Assembly (NCBI GenBank): GCA_017475005.1
Contig: JAFVGI010000015.1
Span: 17,868-81,867 of the forward strand
From: Prevotella sp.
GTDB lineage: Bacteria > Bacteroidota > Bacteroidia > Bacteroidales > Bacteroidaceae
Reading direction: 5' to 3'
DNA: 64,000 bases
In this document: one piece after another, positions 43,633 to 52,835 of the stretch
Numbering within the stretch: the stretch's first letter is position 1
Layout: every line of letters begins with the position of its first letter
Made by a program: the position numbers and the translations under genes
Notes under the pieces: generated by a model
The model's input: only the letters and a program-made list of their open reading frames with translations
What the model was told of the DNA's origin: nothing
Databases searched by the model: none

Positions 43633-44591
43633 CAGAAATTGAATGCAAGATTAAACATTAGACTTGAAGAATTAACATGATATTTTCCGTAGGAGAAATT
43701 CAACTTAAAGCGTTCAAGAAGAATTCCTGCTCCGAAATTCCATCCTGCTCCGTGTGACGACTCTGTATTGTCTGAAAGATTTGTCGTCTTCATAGAATAG
43801 GCACGACGGGCATTATATCCGGCAGCGATATAGAACTGCGGAATAATGATAACATCAAGACCTATGCAGGCATGACGCAAGAAGGCATAGTCCCAATGAT
43901 TGAGGTCGCAGAAGGTCAGCGACACACGTAATGGGGAATTCTGTATGCGATAGGATGCTCCAAGGAGAATATCGATGGGCAATGACTCGTAATCATCATT
44001 GTATGCAGAAAGTTGTCCACCAAGATTCTTTACTGCCAAAGAGAGCGACAGGTCGAGATTGGGGTCGTAATAATTAAGTCCCAAATCGACGGCAGCGGCT
44101 GTTGACTTGTAATACCCCATCTTGGAATAAATGAATTTTGCACCGATACCGCCGGCAAGACGTTTTGTAAGGGTATATCCAAGCATAGCCTCGAAGGTGA
44201 TATCCGACGGATTGAAGGTTCCCATCTCCTGGTCGTTGGCGTTATACTCTTTCAGGGTGCCGTAGTTGAGATAGTGTATGGTACCCCCGACTGTTGCCTT
44301 ATCATTGATGATGTGAGTATATCCCGCTGTGTACATGCCAACCCCTGACATATAGTTCATATATCCCAGAGTAACAGTACGTGAAGACACACTGTTGAGC
44401 AACGCAGGATTAGACAATGCCAGCGAAGCATCATCTTCTATAATGGATATATTGTCTCCTCCTAATGCTGCTGCATGTGCGCTTTCGGGTATTCGCAGAA
44501 AGTTATACACCGTCTGGGACTCCTGAGCCAGAATGGGGCTCACAAGACAAAAACAGAGCAAAAGAAGTAATATGGTCAATTTACGTATCAT
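43632..44591 (-). CDS. porQ: Type IX secretion system protein PorQ
   Basis: A 319-residue exported barrel protein: signal peptide about 1-22, then SQTVYNFLRIPESAHAAALGG, the conserved PorQ/PorV-like N-terminal plug motif (Gly-rich with IPESAHAAALGG), repeated amphipathic strands and a terminal Phe. PorQ is a T9SS attachment-complex component. It is the first of a tight minus-strand group porQ-prenyl synthase-tatD-porE-rsmF. A 23-bp tandem repeat lies just upstream. Confidence 0.9.
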   Translation of the reverse strand: MIRKLTILLLLLCFCLVSPILAQESQTVYNFLRIPESAHAAALGGDNISIIEDDASLALSNPALLNSVSSRTVTLGYMNYMSGVGMYTAGYTHIINDKATVGGTIHYLNYGTLKEYNANDQEMGTFNPSDITFEAMLGYTLTKRLAGGIGAKFIYSKMGYYKSTAAAVDLGLNYYDPNLDLSLSLAVKNLGGQLSAYNDDYESLPIDILLGASYRIQNSPLRVSLTFCDLNHWDYAFLRHACIGLDVIIIPQFYIAAGYNARRAYSMKTTNLSDNTESSHGAGWNFGAGILLERFKLNFSYGKYHVNSSSLMFNLAFNF

Positions 44592-44647
44592 TCCTGATTA
44601 AAGAAACGTTTTGGAGGCATTTTTTATTGCATAAATTAGGGAAAATA

Positions 44648-44732
44648 AAGATAGTATACTAAGTTAGGGTAAGATAGTATACTAAGTTGGGGTAAGATAG
44701 TATACTAAGTTGGGGTAAGATAGTATACTAAG
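44648..44732. repeat. 23-bp tandem repeat, 3.7 copies, between tonB and porQ
   Basis: Units start at 44648, 44671, 44694 and 44717, each AAGATAGTATACTAAGTTGGGGT or one change from it. Each holds the 10-bp palindrome TAGTATACTA, so four palindromes are spaced exactly 23 bp apart. The array ends about 10 nt upstream of a possible porQ -7 element (TAATTTAT on the minus strand, 44638-44631). Confidence 0.9.
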
Positions 44733-44771
44733 ATTTTCTCCCCAAAATTATCCGATATTTTGCATTATAAA

Positions 44772-45461
44772 TCATATCTCAAAAACTATTGGTATTGATA
44801 TCATAGAGCGGCATGGGTGGCCACCTTCGAGACCTGGTTTCCATTTTGGCATCAGGCGAACCACACGAAGGGCCTCATCATCAAGGAGTTTATGGGCCCC
44901 TTTGACAAGTTTTATGTCGGAGATAGAGCCGTCGGCATTAACAATAAAGCTTACCATCACCTTGCCTTCAATCTTACGCTTCAGCGCTGCATCCGGATAT
45001 TTCAGCATAGCAGTGAGCCACTTCATAAATTCCACCATACCGCCAGGATACTCGGGCAGTTGCTCCACTATCTTCAGCGTCTCAGCATCATTAAGATTGA
45101 TGGGCTCTTGCTTCTCTTCCTCCTGCTGTTCTTCCTGCTTCTCTTCCTCTTTATTCTCGACAGGATCAATGTCCTCCGGAGCCAGTTCCTGGGTTTCATC
45201 AACCTTGTTCAGCTGATTGGACTCCTTTTCTATTTTTTCCTCCTGAGGAAGGGCTGCCGAAATCATATCATCCTGATTGTTGGCCTTGAAGTCAAGGTCC
45301 ATAGAATAGTCATCAAACGACTCCTCTATCATCTCGCCAATGGTCTTATAGGGAAAGAACAACACCAATGCAAGCAATGCCACCACTCCGACAAGAGCAA
45401 TAGCAAAAAACATCGGGCGGCGATGTTCCAAATCTGCTTTATGACTTTTCTTTATCTCCAA
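44772..45461 (-). CDS. tonB: TonB energy-transducing protein
   Basis: A 229-residue protein. One membrane anchor at about 17-36 (FFAIALVGVVALLALVLFFP), a charged Glu/Lys/Gln linker (EENKEEEKQEEQQEEEKQE type), and a C-terminal TonB domain with EYPGGMVEFMKWL, IEGKVMVSFIVNADGSISDIKLVKG and MPKWKPGLEGG. The linker is Glu-rich rather than Pro-rich. It couples proton-motive force to TonB-dependent receptors. It directly follows trmB. Confidence 0.92.
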   Translation of the reverse strand: MEIKKSHKADLEHRRPMFFAIALVGVVALLALVLFFPYKTIGEMIEESFDDYSMDLDFKANNQDDMISAALPQEEKIEKESNQLNKVDETQELAPEDIDPVENKEEEKQEEQQEEEKQEPINLNDAETLKIVEQLPEYPGGMVEFMKWLTAMLKYPDAALKRKIEGKVMVSFIVNADGSISDIKLVKGAHKLLDDEALRVVRLMPKWKPGLEGGHPCRSMISIPIVFEI

Positions 45462-46229
45462 TTATTTAGCAGTCTGTTTGCTTGAGCGTTTATCCCTATG
45501 ATAAGAGCGGTATTCATCAAGTTCTATCTCTACTTCCGGTTCTGTAAGGACTCCCTCATGAGGCAGGCGGAAACACTGGTATTTTATTGATATGCCACGA
45601 TTCATCCACATCGATTCATAATATGTCTGAATCGCCCTTGGAAGCGTCAACACTTCTTTTTCCTGCTCCCCATACAGGTCTGTAGTCCTCACTATCAAGG
45701 GCAACTTGTTTACATCGACCATGTATGAAGTATAGGTGAAGAGGAAATTAGAATCTGTCTTCAGATGTACTATTCCTCCATCAACAAGGAAATGTCTGTA
45801 TCGCTCCATAAAGAATGTGCTGGACAGACGCTTTCGGGGATTCTTCATCTGAGGGTCAGAAAAGGTGAGCCATATCTCCTGCACCTCATCTGGTGCGAAG
45901 AAACGGTCGATAATCTCAATATTGGTCCGCAAGAAGGCAACATTCTTCAAACCTTTGGCAAGAGCATCAGTAGCACCTGTCCACATACGGGCGCCCTTGA
46001 TGTCAACACCAATGAAGTTCATCTCAGGATATCGCTCTGCCAATCCTACGGTATATTCTCCCTTTCCGCATCCCAATTCCAACACGATGGGATTGTCATT
46101 ATGAAAATACTGTTGTCTCCAACATCCCTTCATATCAAAAGGAACATCGGAGACAACGGAATATGGATACTGGAACACATTCTCATAGCGTTCCATATCA
46201 GCAAACTTAGCTAATTTTCCTTTTCCCAC
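45462..46229 (-). CDS. trmB: tRNA (guanine46-N7)-methyltransferase
   Basis: A 255-residue SAM methyltransferase: [32 protein letters not shown], then [17 protein letters not shown] (TFxDPxxKxxRxxRR variant) and YRHFLVDGG. It forms m7G46 in the tRNA variable loop. The GTG start at 46229 overlaps the ilvE stop by one base (TAGTG). Confidence 0.94.
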   Translation of the reverse strand: MGKGKLAKFADMERYENVFQYPYSVVSDVPFDMKGCWRQQYFHNDNPIVLELGCGKGEYTVGLAERYPEMNFIGVDIKGARMWTGATDALAKGLKNVAFLRTNIEIIDRFFAPDEVQEIWLTFSDPQMKNPRKRLSSTFFMERYRHFLVDGGIVHLKTDSNFLFTYTSYMVDVNKLPLIVRTTDLYGEQEKEVLTLPRAIQTYYESMWMNRGISIKYQCFRLPHEGVLTEPEVEIELDEYRSYHRDKRSSKQTAK

Positions 46230-47245
46230 TAGCCTATCACAACTCTTGTCCAGTTATGGATATCCGGCTCAATGCCATACTGGATATTACGAAGTTTGTT
46301 GAACAGTTTCTCAGAAACAGGACCTGGCTTATCACCAAAGACATAACTCTTTCCCGTCTCCAGATCGTCAATCTTTGAGATAGGAGAAATAACAGCTGCT
46401 GTGCCGCAAGCGCCTGCCTCTTCGAAGGTTTCGAGTTCCTCCTCTGGTATCTGGCGACGCTCTACCTTCATACCCAAATCCTCAGCAAGCTGCATGAGAG
46501 ACTTATTGGTGATAGAAGGAAGAATAGATGTTGACTTCGGAGTAACATAGGTATTGTTCTTGATGCCGAAGAAGTTAGCAGCACCACACTCGTCAATATA
46601 TTTCTTCTCCTTTGCGTCAAGGTAGAACTCACAAGCATATCCCAACTCGTGTGCCTTATTGTTTGCCTGCAGAGAAGCAGCATAGTTACCACCAACCTTA
46701 TAGATACCTGTTCCGAGCGGAGCAGAACGATCGTGATCACGGATTATTACGTAAGGATTTGTTGAGAAACCGCCCTTGAAGTATGGTCCTACTGGGGTTA
46801 CGAATATCAGGAACAGATATTCTGTAGCTGGATGAACACCGACTTGTGCAGAAGTACCAATGAGCAATGGACGGACATAAAGCGTTGCACCACTCTCGTA
46901 TGGTGGGATAAACTCCTCGTTCAGCTTTACAACCTTCTCTACCATCTCGATAAACTTCTCTGTAGGAAGTTCTGGCATCAGGATACCACGACATGTTGAC
47001 TGCAGGCGGGCAGCATTCTCATCAGGTCTGAAAACACGCACCTTACCATCAGGACAACGATATGCTTTCAAGCCCTCAAAAGCTTCCTGACCATAATGGA
47101 GACAGGTAGCAGCCATGTGCATAGGGATTGTCTCCTCTGAACATGTCTCGATTTCGCCCCACTTGCCGTCGCGATAGTAGCAACGAACATTGTAATTTGT
47201 TTTACGGTAACCAAAGCCCAGGTTACCCCAATCTAGATTTGCCAT
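46229..47245 (-). CDS. ilvE: Branched-chain amino acid aminotransferase
   Basis: A 338-residue fold-type IV PLP enzyme: [16 protein letters not shown], the PLP lysine region [13 protein letters not shown], the [22 protein letters not shown] motif in [16 protein letters not shown] form, and the C-terminal GTAAVISPI. It converts Leu, Ile and Val to and from their keto acids. It heads ilvE-trmB-tonB. Confidence 0.95.
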   Translation of the reverse strand: MANLDWGNLGFGYRKTNYNVRCYYRDGKWGEIETCSEETIPMHMAATCLHYGQEAFEGLKAYRCPDGKVRVFRPDENAARLQSTCRGILMPELPTEKFIEMVEKVVKLNEEFIPPYESGATLYVRPLLIGTSAQVGVHPATEYLFLIFVTPVGPYFKGGFSTNPYVIIRDHDRSAPLGTGIYKVGGNYAASLQANNKAHELGYACEFYLDAKEKKYIDECGAANFFGIKNNTYVTPKSTSILPSITNKSLMQLAEDLGMKVERRQIPEEELETFEEAGACGTAAVISPISKIDDLETGKSYVFGDKPGPVSEKLFNKLRNIQYGIEPDIHNWTRVVIG

Positions 47246-47388
47246 AGTCGTTATATTTTTCTAATGATTAAATTCTTGCGCACAAAATTAGAAAAAAATT
47301 ATCAAACTCCACCCGTTTATGCCGTTTATTTAAAATTTTTTTATACTTCAGGCACAAAAAAGGAACGTATTCTTATTTTGTATTCCAG

Positions 47389-47472
47389 GTCCTGCAATGT
47401 GTATTTCACGTCCTGCAATGTACATTTCACGACCTGCAATGTACATTTCAGGTCGTACAATTGAGAATTTCC
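47389..47472. repeat. 21-bp tandem repeat, four copies
   Basis: Copies begin at 47389, 47410, 47431 and 47452. The first three read GTCCTGCAATGTACATTTCAC with one to three changes; the fourth is degenerate (GTCGTACAATTGAGAATTTC). Confidence 0.9.
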
Positions 47473-47503
47473 AGCAGTGTAATTGAATTTTTCTGAAGTA
47501 CAA

Positions 47504-47541
47504 AGAAAAAAAAGACCTGCAAGCCTAAGCCTGCAGGTCTA
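47504..47541 (-). terminator. Terminator of the outer-membrane protein gene
   Basis: AGACCTGCA (47513-47521) pairs with TGCAGGTCT (47532-47540); minus-strand T-run follows. Confidence 0.9.
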
Positions 47542-47563
47542 TATTCTAATCTAAAACTATTTT

Positions 47564-48148
47564 TTAGAAGTTGTAGTAAGCACCGAAAGTAACCTGATTG
47601 AAGAGCTTGAAACCTACGCTGTTTGCGTGGAAGTTATCATAGAACTGATTCTCATCATAGTTCTTCCAATCGTGGCTGTAGTACAGACCCTCACCAAGGT
47701 GAGATACGAGAGTAACCTTGTTGCTAACAGCATAAGCAATACCAGGAGCAAAAGATACACCGAAAGAATTCCAGTTTTTAGCTTCACCCTTTACATGAGT
47801 TGTTTCATAGTTCAGCCCACCATCAACGAATGCGAAGAAGTTACCAGCCTTAACGAACTTGTAACGAACGTATGGCTTAATTTCCCAAGAGTTAGCATTA
47901 GAATAATACTTGTACTTACCGCCTTCCTTATATTCCTTATCAGAAGCATAAGAATAACCAAGAGCGATAGCTACATCAAACTTGTCGCTGAGAGCGTAAC
48001 CAACTTCAGGCTGAATAGTAAATGTCTTCTCTGTGCTCCAACCATTAGTGTGAGTAGAACCGAAACCAACTTCACCACCGATCCAAACTTGTGCGCTTGC
48101 AGAAAGAGCTGCTACAGCCATAACTGCCATCATGATAATCTTTTTCAT
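47564..48148 (-). CDS. Outer-membrane beta-barrel protein, OmpA/OmpX-like
   Basis: A 194-residue protein with a signal peptide (ends ASAQ) and about eight predicted strands with alternating aromatic residues (YGEVGFG, YKFVKAGNFFAFVDGG and so on), ending in the aromatic YNF. It resembles the small 'porin family' barrels of Bacteroidales. Function unknown. It is monocistronic with its own promoter and terminator. Confidence 0.85.
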   Translation of the reverse strand: MKKIIMMAVMAVAALSASAQVWIGGEVGFGSTHTNGWSTEKTFTIQPEVGYALSDKFDVAIALGYSYASDKEYKEGGKYKYYSNANSWEIKPYVRYKFVKAGNFFAFVDGGLNYETTHVKGEAKNWNSFGVSFAPGIAYAVSNKVTLVSHLGEGLYYSHDWKNYDENQFYDNFHANSVGFKLFNQVTFGAYYNF

Positions 48149-48238
48149 AATAATCTTCTTTTTAATAAAATTAAATTATAATATTCTACTTTTAATGACT
48201 ACTTGCTGTATAAAACAGTTTTCATCTGATTTCGGATG

Positions 48239-48270
48239 CAAAATTATGTCTTTTTCACATTCGCGCCAAA
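48239..48270 (-). promoter_or_regulatory. Promoter of the outer-membrane protein
   Basis: Minus-strand TTTG (48270-48267), a 20-nt spacer and TAATTTTG (48246-48239): a consensus match. Confidence 0.85.
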
Positions 48271-48331
48271 AGATTTTTTCATGTGTGCGCCCACAATGGT
48301 GTTTTCTTGATTTTAATCAATTATAAAATGT

Positions 48332-48364
48332 TAAAAAATGCACACTCCCGCAAGAGAGTGTGCA
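48332..48364 (-). terminator. topB terminator
   Basis: TGCACACTC (48339-48347) pairs with GAGTGTGCA (48356-48364); minus-strand T-run follows. Confidence 0.9.
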
Positions 48365-48380
48365 AATGAGTCAACACATT

Positions 48381-50225
48381 TTATCCCAAAGACAGTTTTC
48401 TATTAGAATTATCAGCCAAAACCTGATTAACAATTTGCGTTATCTGGTCCTTTAATTCTTGTATAAAAGTACCTGCATCATACTTTTGAGCCTCTATATC
48501 ACGAAGTTTCTTCTCCCATATACCTGTCAACTCTGGTGACTTTAACAGTTCTTCATGAATTATATCTACGAGTGCTATTCCTGTTGGGGTTGCTACGATG
48601 CGTTTCTTCTGACGTTTTATATAATGGCGCTTGAAAAGTGTTTCTATGATATTAGCGCGGGAAGAAGGGCGTCCGATACCATTCTCCTTCATAGCAGCAC
48701 GCAGTTCCTCATTATCTACGAATTTTCCTGCTGTTTCCATTGCACGAAGAAGAGTAGCCTCTGTATAATAAGGTGGAGGAGTTGTTTCCTTCTCTGTAAA
48801 AGTCGGTTCATGAGGACCTGACTCTCCCTTTACGAATGTGGGTAATGTCTTTTCCTCGTCTTTGTTTTCCTTCGACTCCTCAGAATCTTCTTCTGATTTC
48901 TTCTCTTTCACAAAGCACACTCTGAATCCTGGCTCCAAGATTTCTTTTCCCGTAACCTTGAAATCCACCTCTCCTGCTTTACCCTCTACTGTGGTAGTAG
49001 AGAATTTACAATCAGGATAGAAGACAGCAATAAAGCGCCTACAGATGAGATCATACACCTTCTGCTCCATATCAGCGAGTCCTACAGGCGTCACACCAGT
49101 CGGAATTATTGCATGGTGGTCAGTAACCTTACTGTTATCAAAGACCTTCTTATCCTTTCGAAGTGGTTTTCCTCCAATGCTACGAATCAGTTCTGCATAA
49201 GGGGCCACACCATTTACCTTATATTTAAATACTCCGTTTAATGTCTGGGGACATTTACTATAGATATCGTCTGTAAGATATTGGGTATCTACTCTCGGAT
49301 AAGTGGTTACCTTCTTTTCGTAAAGCCCTTGAATAAGGTTGAGAGTTTGTTCTGCTGAGTATCCGAATTTCTTGTTACATTCTACCTGTAGTGTTGTAAG
49401 GTCAAACAGCTGCGGTGGTTTTTCCGTACCATTCTTCTTTGAAACACTTGTCACTTCGAAAGGTTTATCTTTTATTTCCTCAAAGGCTTTTTCACCTTCT
49501 TCCTTGGAATTATATTTTCCTTTCGTGGAGGTAAACAACGTATCTCTATATAGTGTTGACAGAACCCAGTAAGGAGTTGGCTTAAAGTTCTCTATCTCTT
49601 TCTGACGATTTACAATTATGGCAAGGGTTGGCGTCTGCACACGACCGATAGAAAGTGGCTGTCTGTCTTTTGCCGTTCTCTCCTTATATTTAATAGTATA
49701 GAGACGTGTAGCATTCATTCCGAGCAACCAGTCACCGATGGCACGAGACAATCCTGCCATATATAAAGGCTCGTAATCTTTCTGGTCTTTTAAGTTCTCG
49801 AAGCCTTCTTTAATTGCCTCCTCTGTGAGGGATGAAATCCACAAACGCTTTACTGGACATTTCACGCCAGCCTTCTGCATCACCCATCGTTGTATCAGTT
49901 CTCCTTCCTGTCCGGCATCACCACAATTGATGATCTCATCCGCCTTGGAATATAATTTCTCTATTATAGCAAACTGTTTTTTTACATGTTCGCTATCAAT
50001 AAGTTTTATACCAAAGCGTTGAGGTATCATCGGCAACGAACCCAGATTCCAATGCTGCCACATTTCCTGATAGTCATTTGGCTCTTTCAAAGTGCACAGA
50101 TGACCATAAGTCCATGTTACCTGATATCCGTTGCCCTCCAGATATCCCTCATGCGAGGTGTTTGCACCAAGCACCTTGGCAATATCTCTTGCCACACTTG
50201 GTTTCTCTGCTATACAAACTATCAT
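48381..50225 (-). CDS. topB: DNA topoisomerase III
   Basis: A 614-residue type IA topoisomerase. Toprim start [20 protein letters not shown], the acidic cluster in [16 protein letters not shown], the active-site Tyr in [13 protein letters not shown], and a [16 protein letters not shown] motif. No Cys4 zinc finger at the C-terminus. The ATG at 50225 overlaps the cmk stop as ATGA; the longer reading to 50258 is inside cmk. It decatenates DNA and works with RecQ. Confidence 0.94.
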   Translation of the reverse strand: MIVCIAEKPSVARDIAKVLGANTSHEGYLEGNGYQVTWTYGHLCTLKEPNDYQEMWQHWNLGSLPMIPQRFGIKLIDSEHVKKQFAIIEKLYSKADEIINCGDAGQEGELIQRWVMQKAGVKCPVKRLWISSLTEEAIKEGFENLKDQKDYEPLYMAGLSRAIGDWLLGMNATRLYTIKYKERTAKDRQPLSIGRVQTPTLAIIVNRQKEIENFKPTPYWVLSTLYRDTLFTSTKGKYNSKEEGEKAFEEIKDKPFEVTSVSKKNGTEKPPQLFDLTTLQVECNKKFGYSAEQTLNLIQGLYEKKVTTYPRVDTQYLTDDIYSKCPQTLNGVFKYKVNGVAPYAELIRSIGGKPLRKDKKVFDNSKVTDHHAIIPTGVTPVGLADMEQKVYDLICRRFIAVFYPDCKFSTTTVEGKAGEVDFKVTGKEILEPGFRVCFVKEKKSEEDSEESKENKDEEKTLPTFVKGESGPHEPTFTEKETTPPPYYTEATLLRAMETAGKFVDNEELRAAMKENGIGRPSSRANIIETLFKRHYIKRQKKRIVATPTGIALVDIIHEELLKSPELTGIWEKKLRDIEAQKYDAGTFIQELKDQITQIVNQVLADNSNRKLSLG

Positions 50226-50863
50226 TCTGCCGCCTTCCTGAATTGTGTCATTAGCCATTCTTTCTGCTCTGGAATAGTCATCTGGCTATTATCAAGCAGT
50301 ATTGCATCTGGTGCCTGACGTAACGGGCTTACCTCACGATGTGAATCGATATAATCCCGTTCCTGAACATTCTTCAGAATATCCTCATAATCAGCTGGCA
50401 TTCCTTTTGCCTGAAGCTCGTCATAACGTCTTTTTGCACGAACCTCAGCACTTGCTGTCACGAATACTTTCAGTTCAGCATCAGGGAACACAGTTGTTCC
50501 GATATCCCTACCATCCATCACAACACCTTTGTCCTTACCCATAAGGCGTTGTCTCTCCACCATTTCTTCTCTTACAAAAGGAATGGCTGCTACGAGGCTT
50601 ACATTATTGCTCACCTCAATAGAACGGATTTGTGGATCAAGATTTCTCAGGTCTATCTTTATATCACTAATGACTTTTCTGAGTCCTTCCTCATCAATCT
50701 TACCATCTTTTATCAGGTTGTTTTGCATACAGTACAAAGTAACTGTACGATACATCGCACCCGTATCAACGTAAACATACCCGACCTCTTTGGCGAGATC
50801 TTTTGCCATTGTACTCTTACCACAAGAGGAGTGGCCATCAATTGCTATTGTTATCTTTTTCAT
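50222..50863 (-). CDS. cmk: Cytidylate kinase
   Basis: A 213-residue NMP kinase with P-loop [53 protein letters not shown] and RRYDEL with lid residues RDYIDS. It phosphorylates CMP and dCMP. Its start overlaps ispH by 26 nt. porQ, usual neighbour of cmk-ispH in other Bacteroidetes as I recall, is about 6 kb away here. Confidence 0.94.
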   Translation of the reverse strand: MKKITIAIDGHSSCGKSTMAKDLAKEVGYVYVDTGAMYRTVTLYCMQNNLIKDGKIDEEGLRKVISDIKIDLRNLDPQIRSIEVSNNVSLVAAIPFVREEMVERQRLMGKDKGVVMDGRDIGTTVFPDAELKVFVTASAEVRAKRRYDELQAKGMPADYEDILKNVQERDYIDSHREVSPLRQAPDAILLDNSQMTIPEQKEWLMTQFRKAAE

Positions 50864-51731
50864 ATTTCTCTATTTTTTCTTTACATTGTTCCATAAGCCA
50901 TTTTGGTGTGGAGGTCGCTCCACATATTCCTACAGAGGTTATGCCTTTCAGCCATTCAGGATTTATTTCTTCCGGGCCTTCTATAAGATATGTATTATGA
51001 TTTTTCTCCTTACATGCACTATAGAGCACTTTTCCATTACTGCTCTTGCGTCCCGAAACGAAGAGTATCAAGTCGTGTTTTGTTGCAAACTGACAGATAT
51101 TAGGCATTCTGTTGGCAACCTGTCGGCAGATAGTATCAAAACTCTGGAATGTAGCACCAGGAGCCATGTGTGCCTGACAATAATCTATAATGCGATGGAA
51201 TTCTTCCAACGATTTTGTCGTTTGGGAATACAGATAGATGTCGTGTGTGAAGTCCAACTTCTCCACATCGTCAAAATGCTCTATGACGATAGCTTCTCCT
51301 TCTGTCTGTCCAACAAGACCCAGCACTTCTGCATGTCCGTTTTTTCCAAATATCACGATATCCGCTTTTCGGGATTTTTCTCCGTCGTTCTTCAGTTCTT
51401 CATATCTTTTCTTTATACGCTTCTGAAGCGCGAGTACCACAGGACATGTTGCATCTACTATCGTTATATTATTCTGCTTGGCACTTTCGTATGTTGATGG
51501 AGGTTCTCCATGAGCGCGCAATAGGACAGCCCTATCGTGAAGTTCCAGAAACTCTTGCTGGTCAATAGTCTTCAGTCCCATTTTACGAAGGCGTTCACAC
51601 TCCATACCATTATGCACGATATCTCCCAGACAGCTTAACTGCTGCCCGTTCTTCAGCATCTCCTCAGCCTTCTCTATCGCAGTGGTTACGCCAAAGCAGA
51701 ATCCTGAGCCTTCATCTATCTCAATTATCAT
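50838..51731 (-). CDS. ispH: 4-hydroxy-3-methylbut-2-enyl diphosphate reductase (IspH/LytB)
   Basis: A 297-residue iron-sulfur enzyme. The three cluster Cys are in GSGFCFGV (C12), VDATCPVV and [26 protein letters not shown], the substrate-binding E-near-ATCP and the SSN region [12 protein letters not shown] also fit. Final step of the MEP pathway, yielding IPP and DMAPP. The start at 51731 overlaps meaB by 11 nt; an in-frame ATG at 51749 lies inside meaB. Confidence 0.94.
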   Translation of the reverse strand: MIIEIDEGSGFCFGVTTAIEKAEEMLKNGQQLSCLGDIVHNGMECERLRKMGLKTIDQQEFLELHDRAVLLRAHGEPPSTYESAKQNNITIVDATCPVVLALQKRIKKRYEELKNDGEKSRKADIVIFGKNGHAEVLGLVGQTEGEAIVIEHFDDVEKLDFTHDIYLYSQTTKSLEEFHRIIDYCQAHMAPGATFQSFDTICRQVANRMPNICQFATKHDLILFVSGRKSSNGKVLYSACKEKNHNTYLIEGPEEINPEWLKGITSVGICGATSTPKWLMEQCKEKIEKYEKDNNSN

Positions 51732-52818
51732 TTTTCTTATATATTTCAAGCAGTCTTCCTGCAGCCATAAATGGTGTCAGCTCACCTCTTTGAACAGCAT
51801 TCTCCATATCTCTTATATGTTTCTTTACTTCTGCATTATTGTAGAAACGGTTGCGAAGAGTATTCTCTATCGTTTCATACATCCAGTATTTGTTCTGGTA
51901 ATGGCGACGCAAATCGAAGTATCCATTCTCCTTAACAAAGTCGATATACTCATATATCATATCCCACACTTCCTTGATGCCATATCCATAGAAGCCGGAA
52001 TATGTCAGCACCTTGCGTTGCCAACCACTTTCTGATGGTGGGAAGAAGTGTAAGGCATTCCTGAATCCTTGTGCTGCCATCTCACAACGCTTGACATTGT
52101 CCCCATCGCATTTATTGATGACTATGCCGTCGGAAATCTCCATGATACCACGCTTTATTCCCTGCAACTCATCACCTGTTCCTGCTACCTGTATAAGGAG
52201 AAAGAAGTCAACCATCGAGTGGCATGCTGTCTCACTCTGCCCTACTCCCACTGTCTCAATAAATATCTTGTCATATCCAGCAGCCTCGCACAGTATTACT
52301 GTCTCACGTGTCTTACGTGCCACACCTCCTAACGAACCGGCAGAGGGGCTAGGACGTATAAAAGCTTCAGGACGTTGTGACAGCTTCTCCATACGCGTCT
52401 TATCACCCAGAATAGAACCCTTGCTTCGTTCCGATGAGGGGTCAATGGCAAGGACAGCAAGTTTTCCTCCGAATCTATCCAATACATGTATGCCGAACTC
52501 ATCTATAGATGTTGACTTTCCTGCTCCTGGAACACCACTTATTCCTATCCTGACAGATTTGCCGGCATATGGCAGACAACGCTCTATCACCTGCTGGGCT
52601 TTCTCCTGATGCTCAGGAATGACACTCTCTATCAATGTTACGGCTTGTGACAGCATAGTGACATTGCCAGACAGAATCCCATCTACTATTTCATCAACAG
52701 TATATACCTTCCTGACAAAACGCTTACGGTTAAGATAAGGATTTACGCTGGCTGGTTGTGCCACACCATCATTGACCACTAAGCCTTTGTATTCTTCACT
52801 ATTTTCTGGATGAATCAT
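51721..52818 (-). CDS. meaB: Methylmalonyl-CoA mutase-associated GTPase MeaB
   Basis: A 365-residue G3E-type GTPase: P-loop ISGVPGAGKSTSIDEFG, switch region LAIDPSSERSKGSILGDKTRM, IFIETVGVGQSET and the NKCDGDN specificity loop. It is the MeaB/ArgK chaperone of methylmalonyl-CoA mutase, which acts in succinate-propionate fermentation. The mutase genes are not in the window. Confidence 0.93.
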   Translation of the reverse strand: MIHPENSEEYKGLVVNDGVAQPASVNPYLNRKRFVRKVYTVDEIVDGILSGNVTMLSQAVTLIESVIPEHQEKAQQVIERCLPYAGKSVRIGISGVPGAGKSTSIDEFGIHVLDRFGGKLAVLAIDPSSERSKGSILGDKTRMEKLSQRPEAFIRPSPSAGSLGGVARKTRETVILCEAAGYDKIFIETVGVGQSETACHSMVDFFLLIQVAGTGDELQGIKRGIMEISDGIVINKCDGDNVKRCEMAAQGFRNALHFFPPSESGWQRKVLTYSGFYGYGIKEVWDMIYEYIDFVKENGYFDLRRHYQNKYWMYETIENTLRNRFYNNAEVKKHIRDMENAVQRGELTPFMAAGRLLEIYKKNDN

Positions 52819-52835
52819 CGTTCGTCTGTTTTTTA

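Larger units (their letters stand above)
47246..47563. other. Intergenic region between the OMP gene and ilvE, no gene
   Basis: It carries the ilvE upstream region with a possible TAATTTTG element on the minus strand (47283-47290), the 21-bp repeat and the OMP terminator. No supported ORF. Confidence 0.7.

Noticed and set aside
44648-44732. 23-bp repeats as a possible CRISPR array
   Set aside because: The units are directly contiguous with no spacers, and there are no cas genes in the window.
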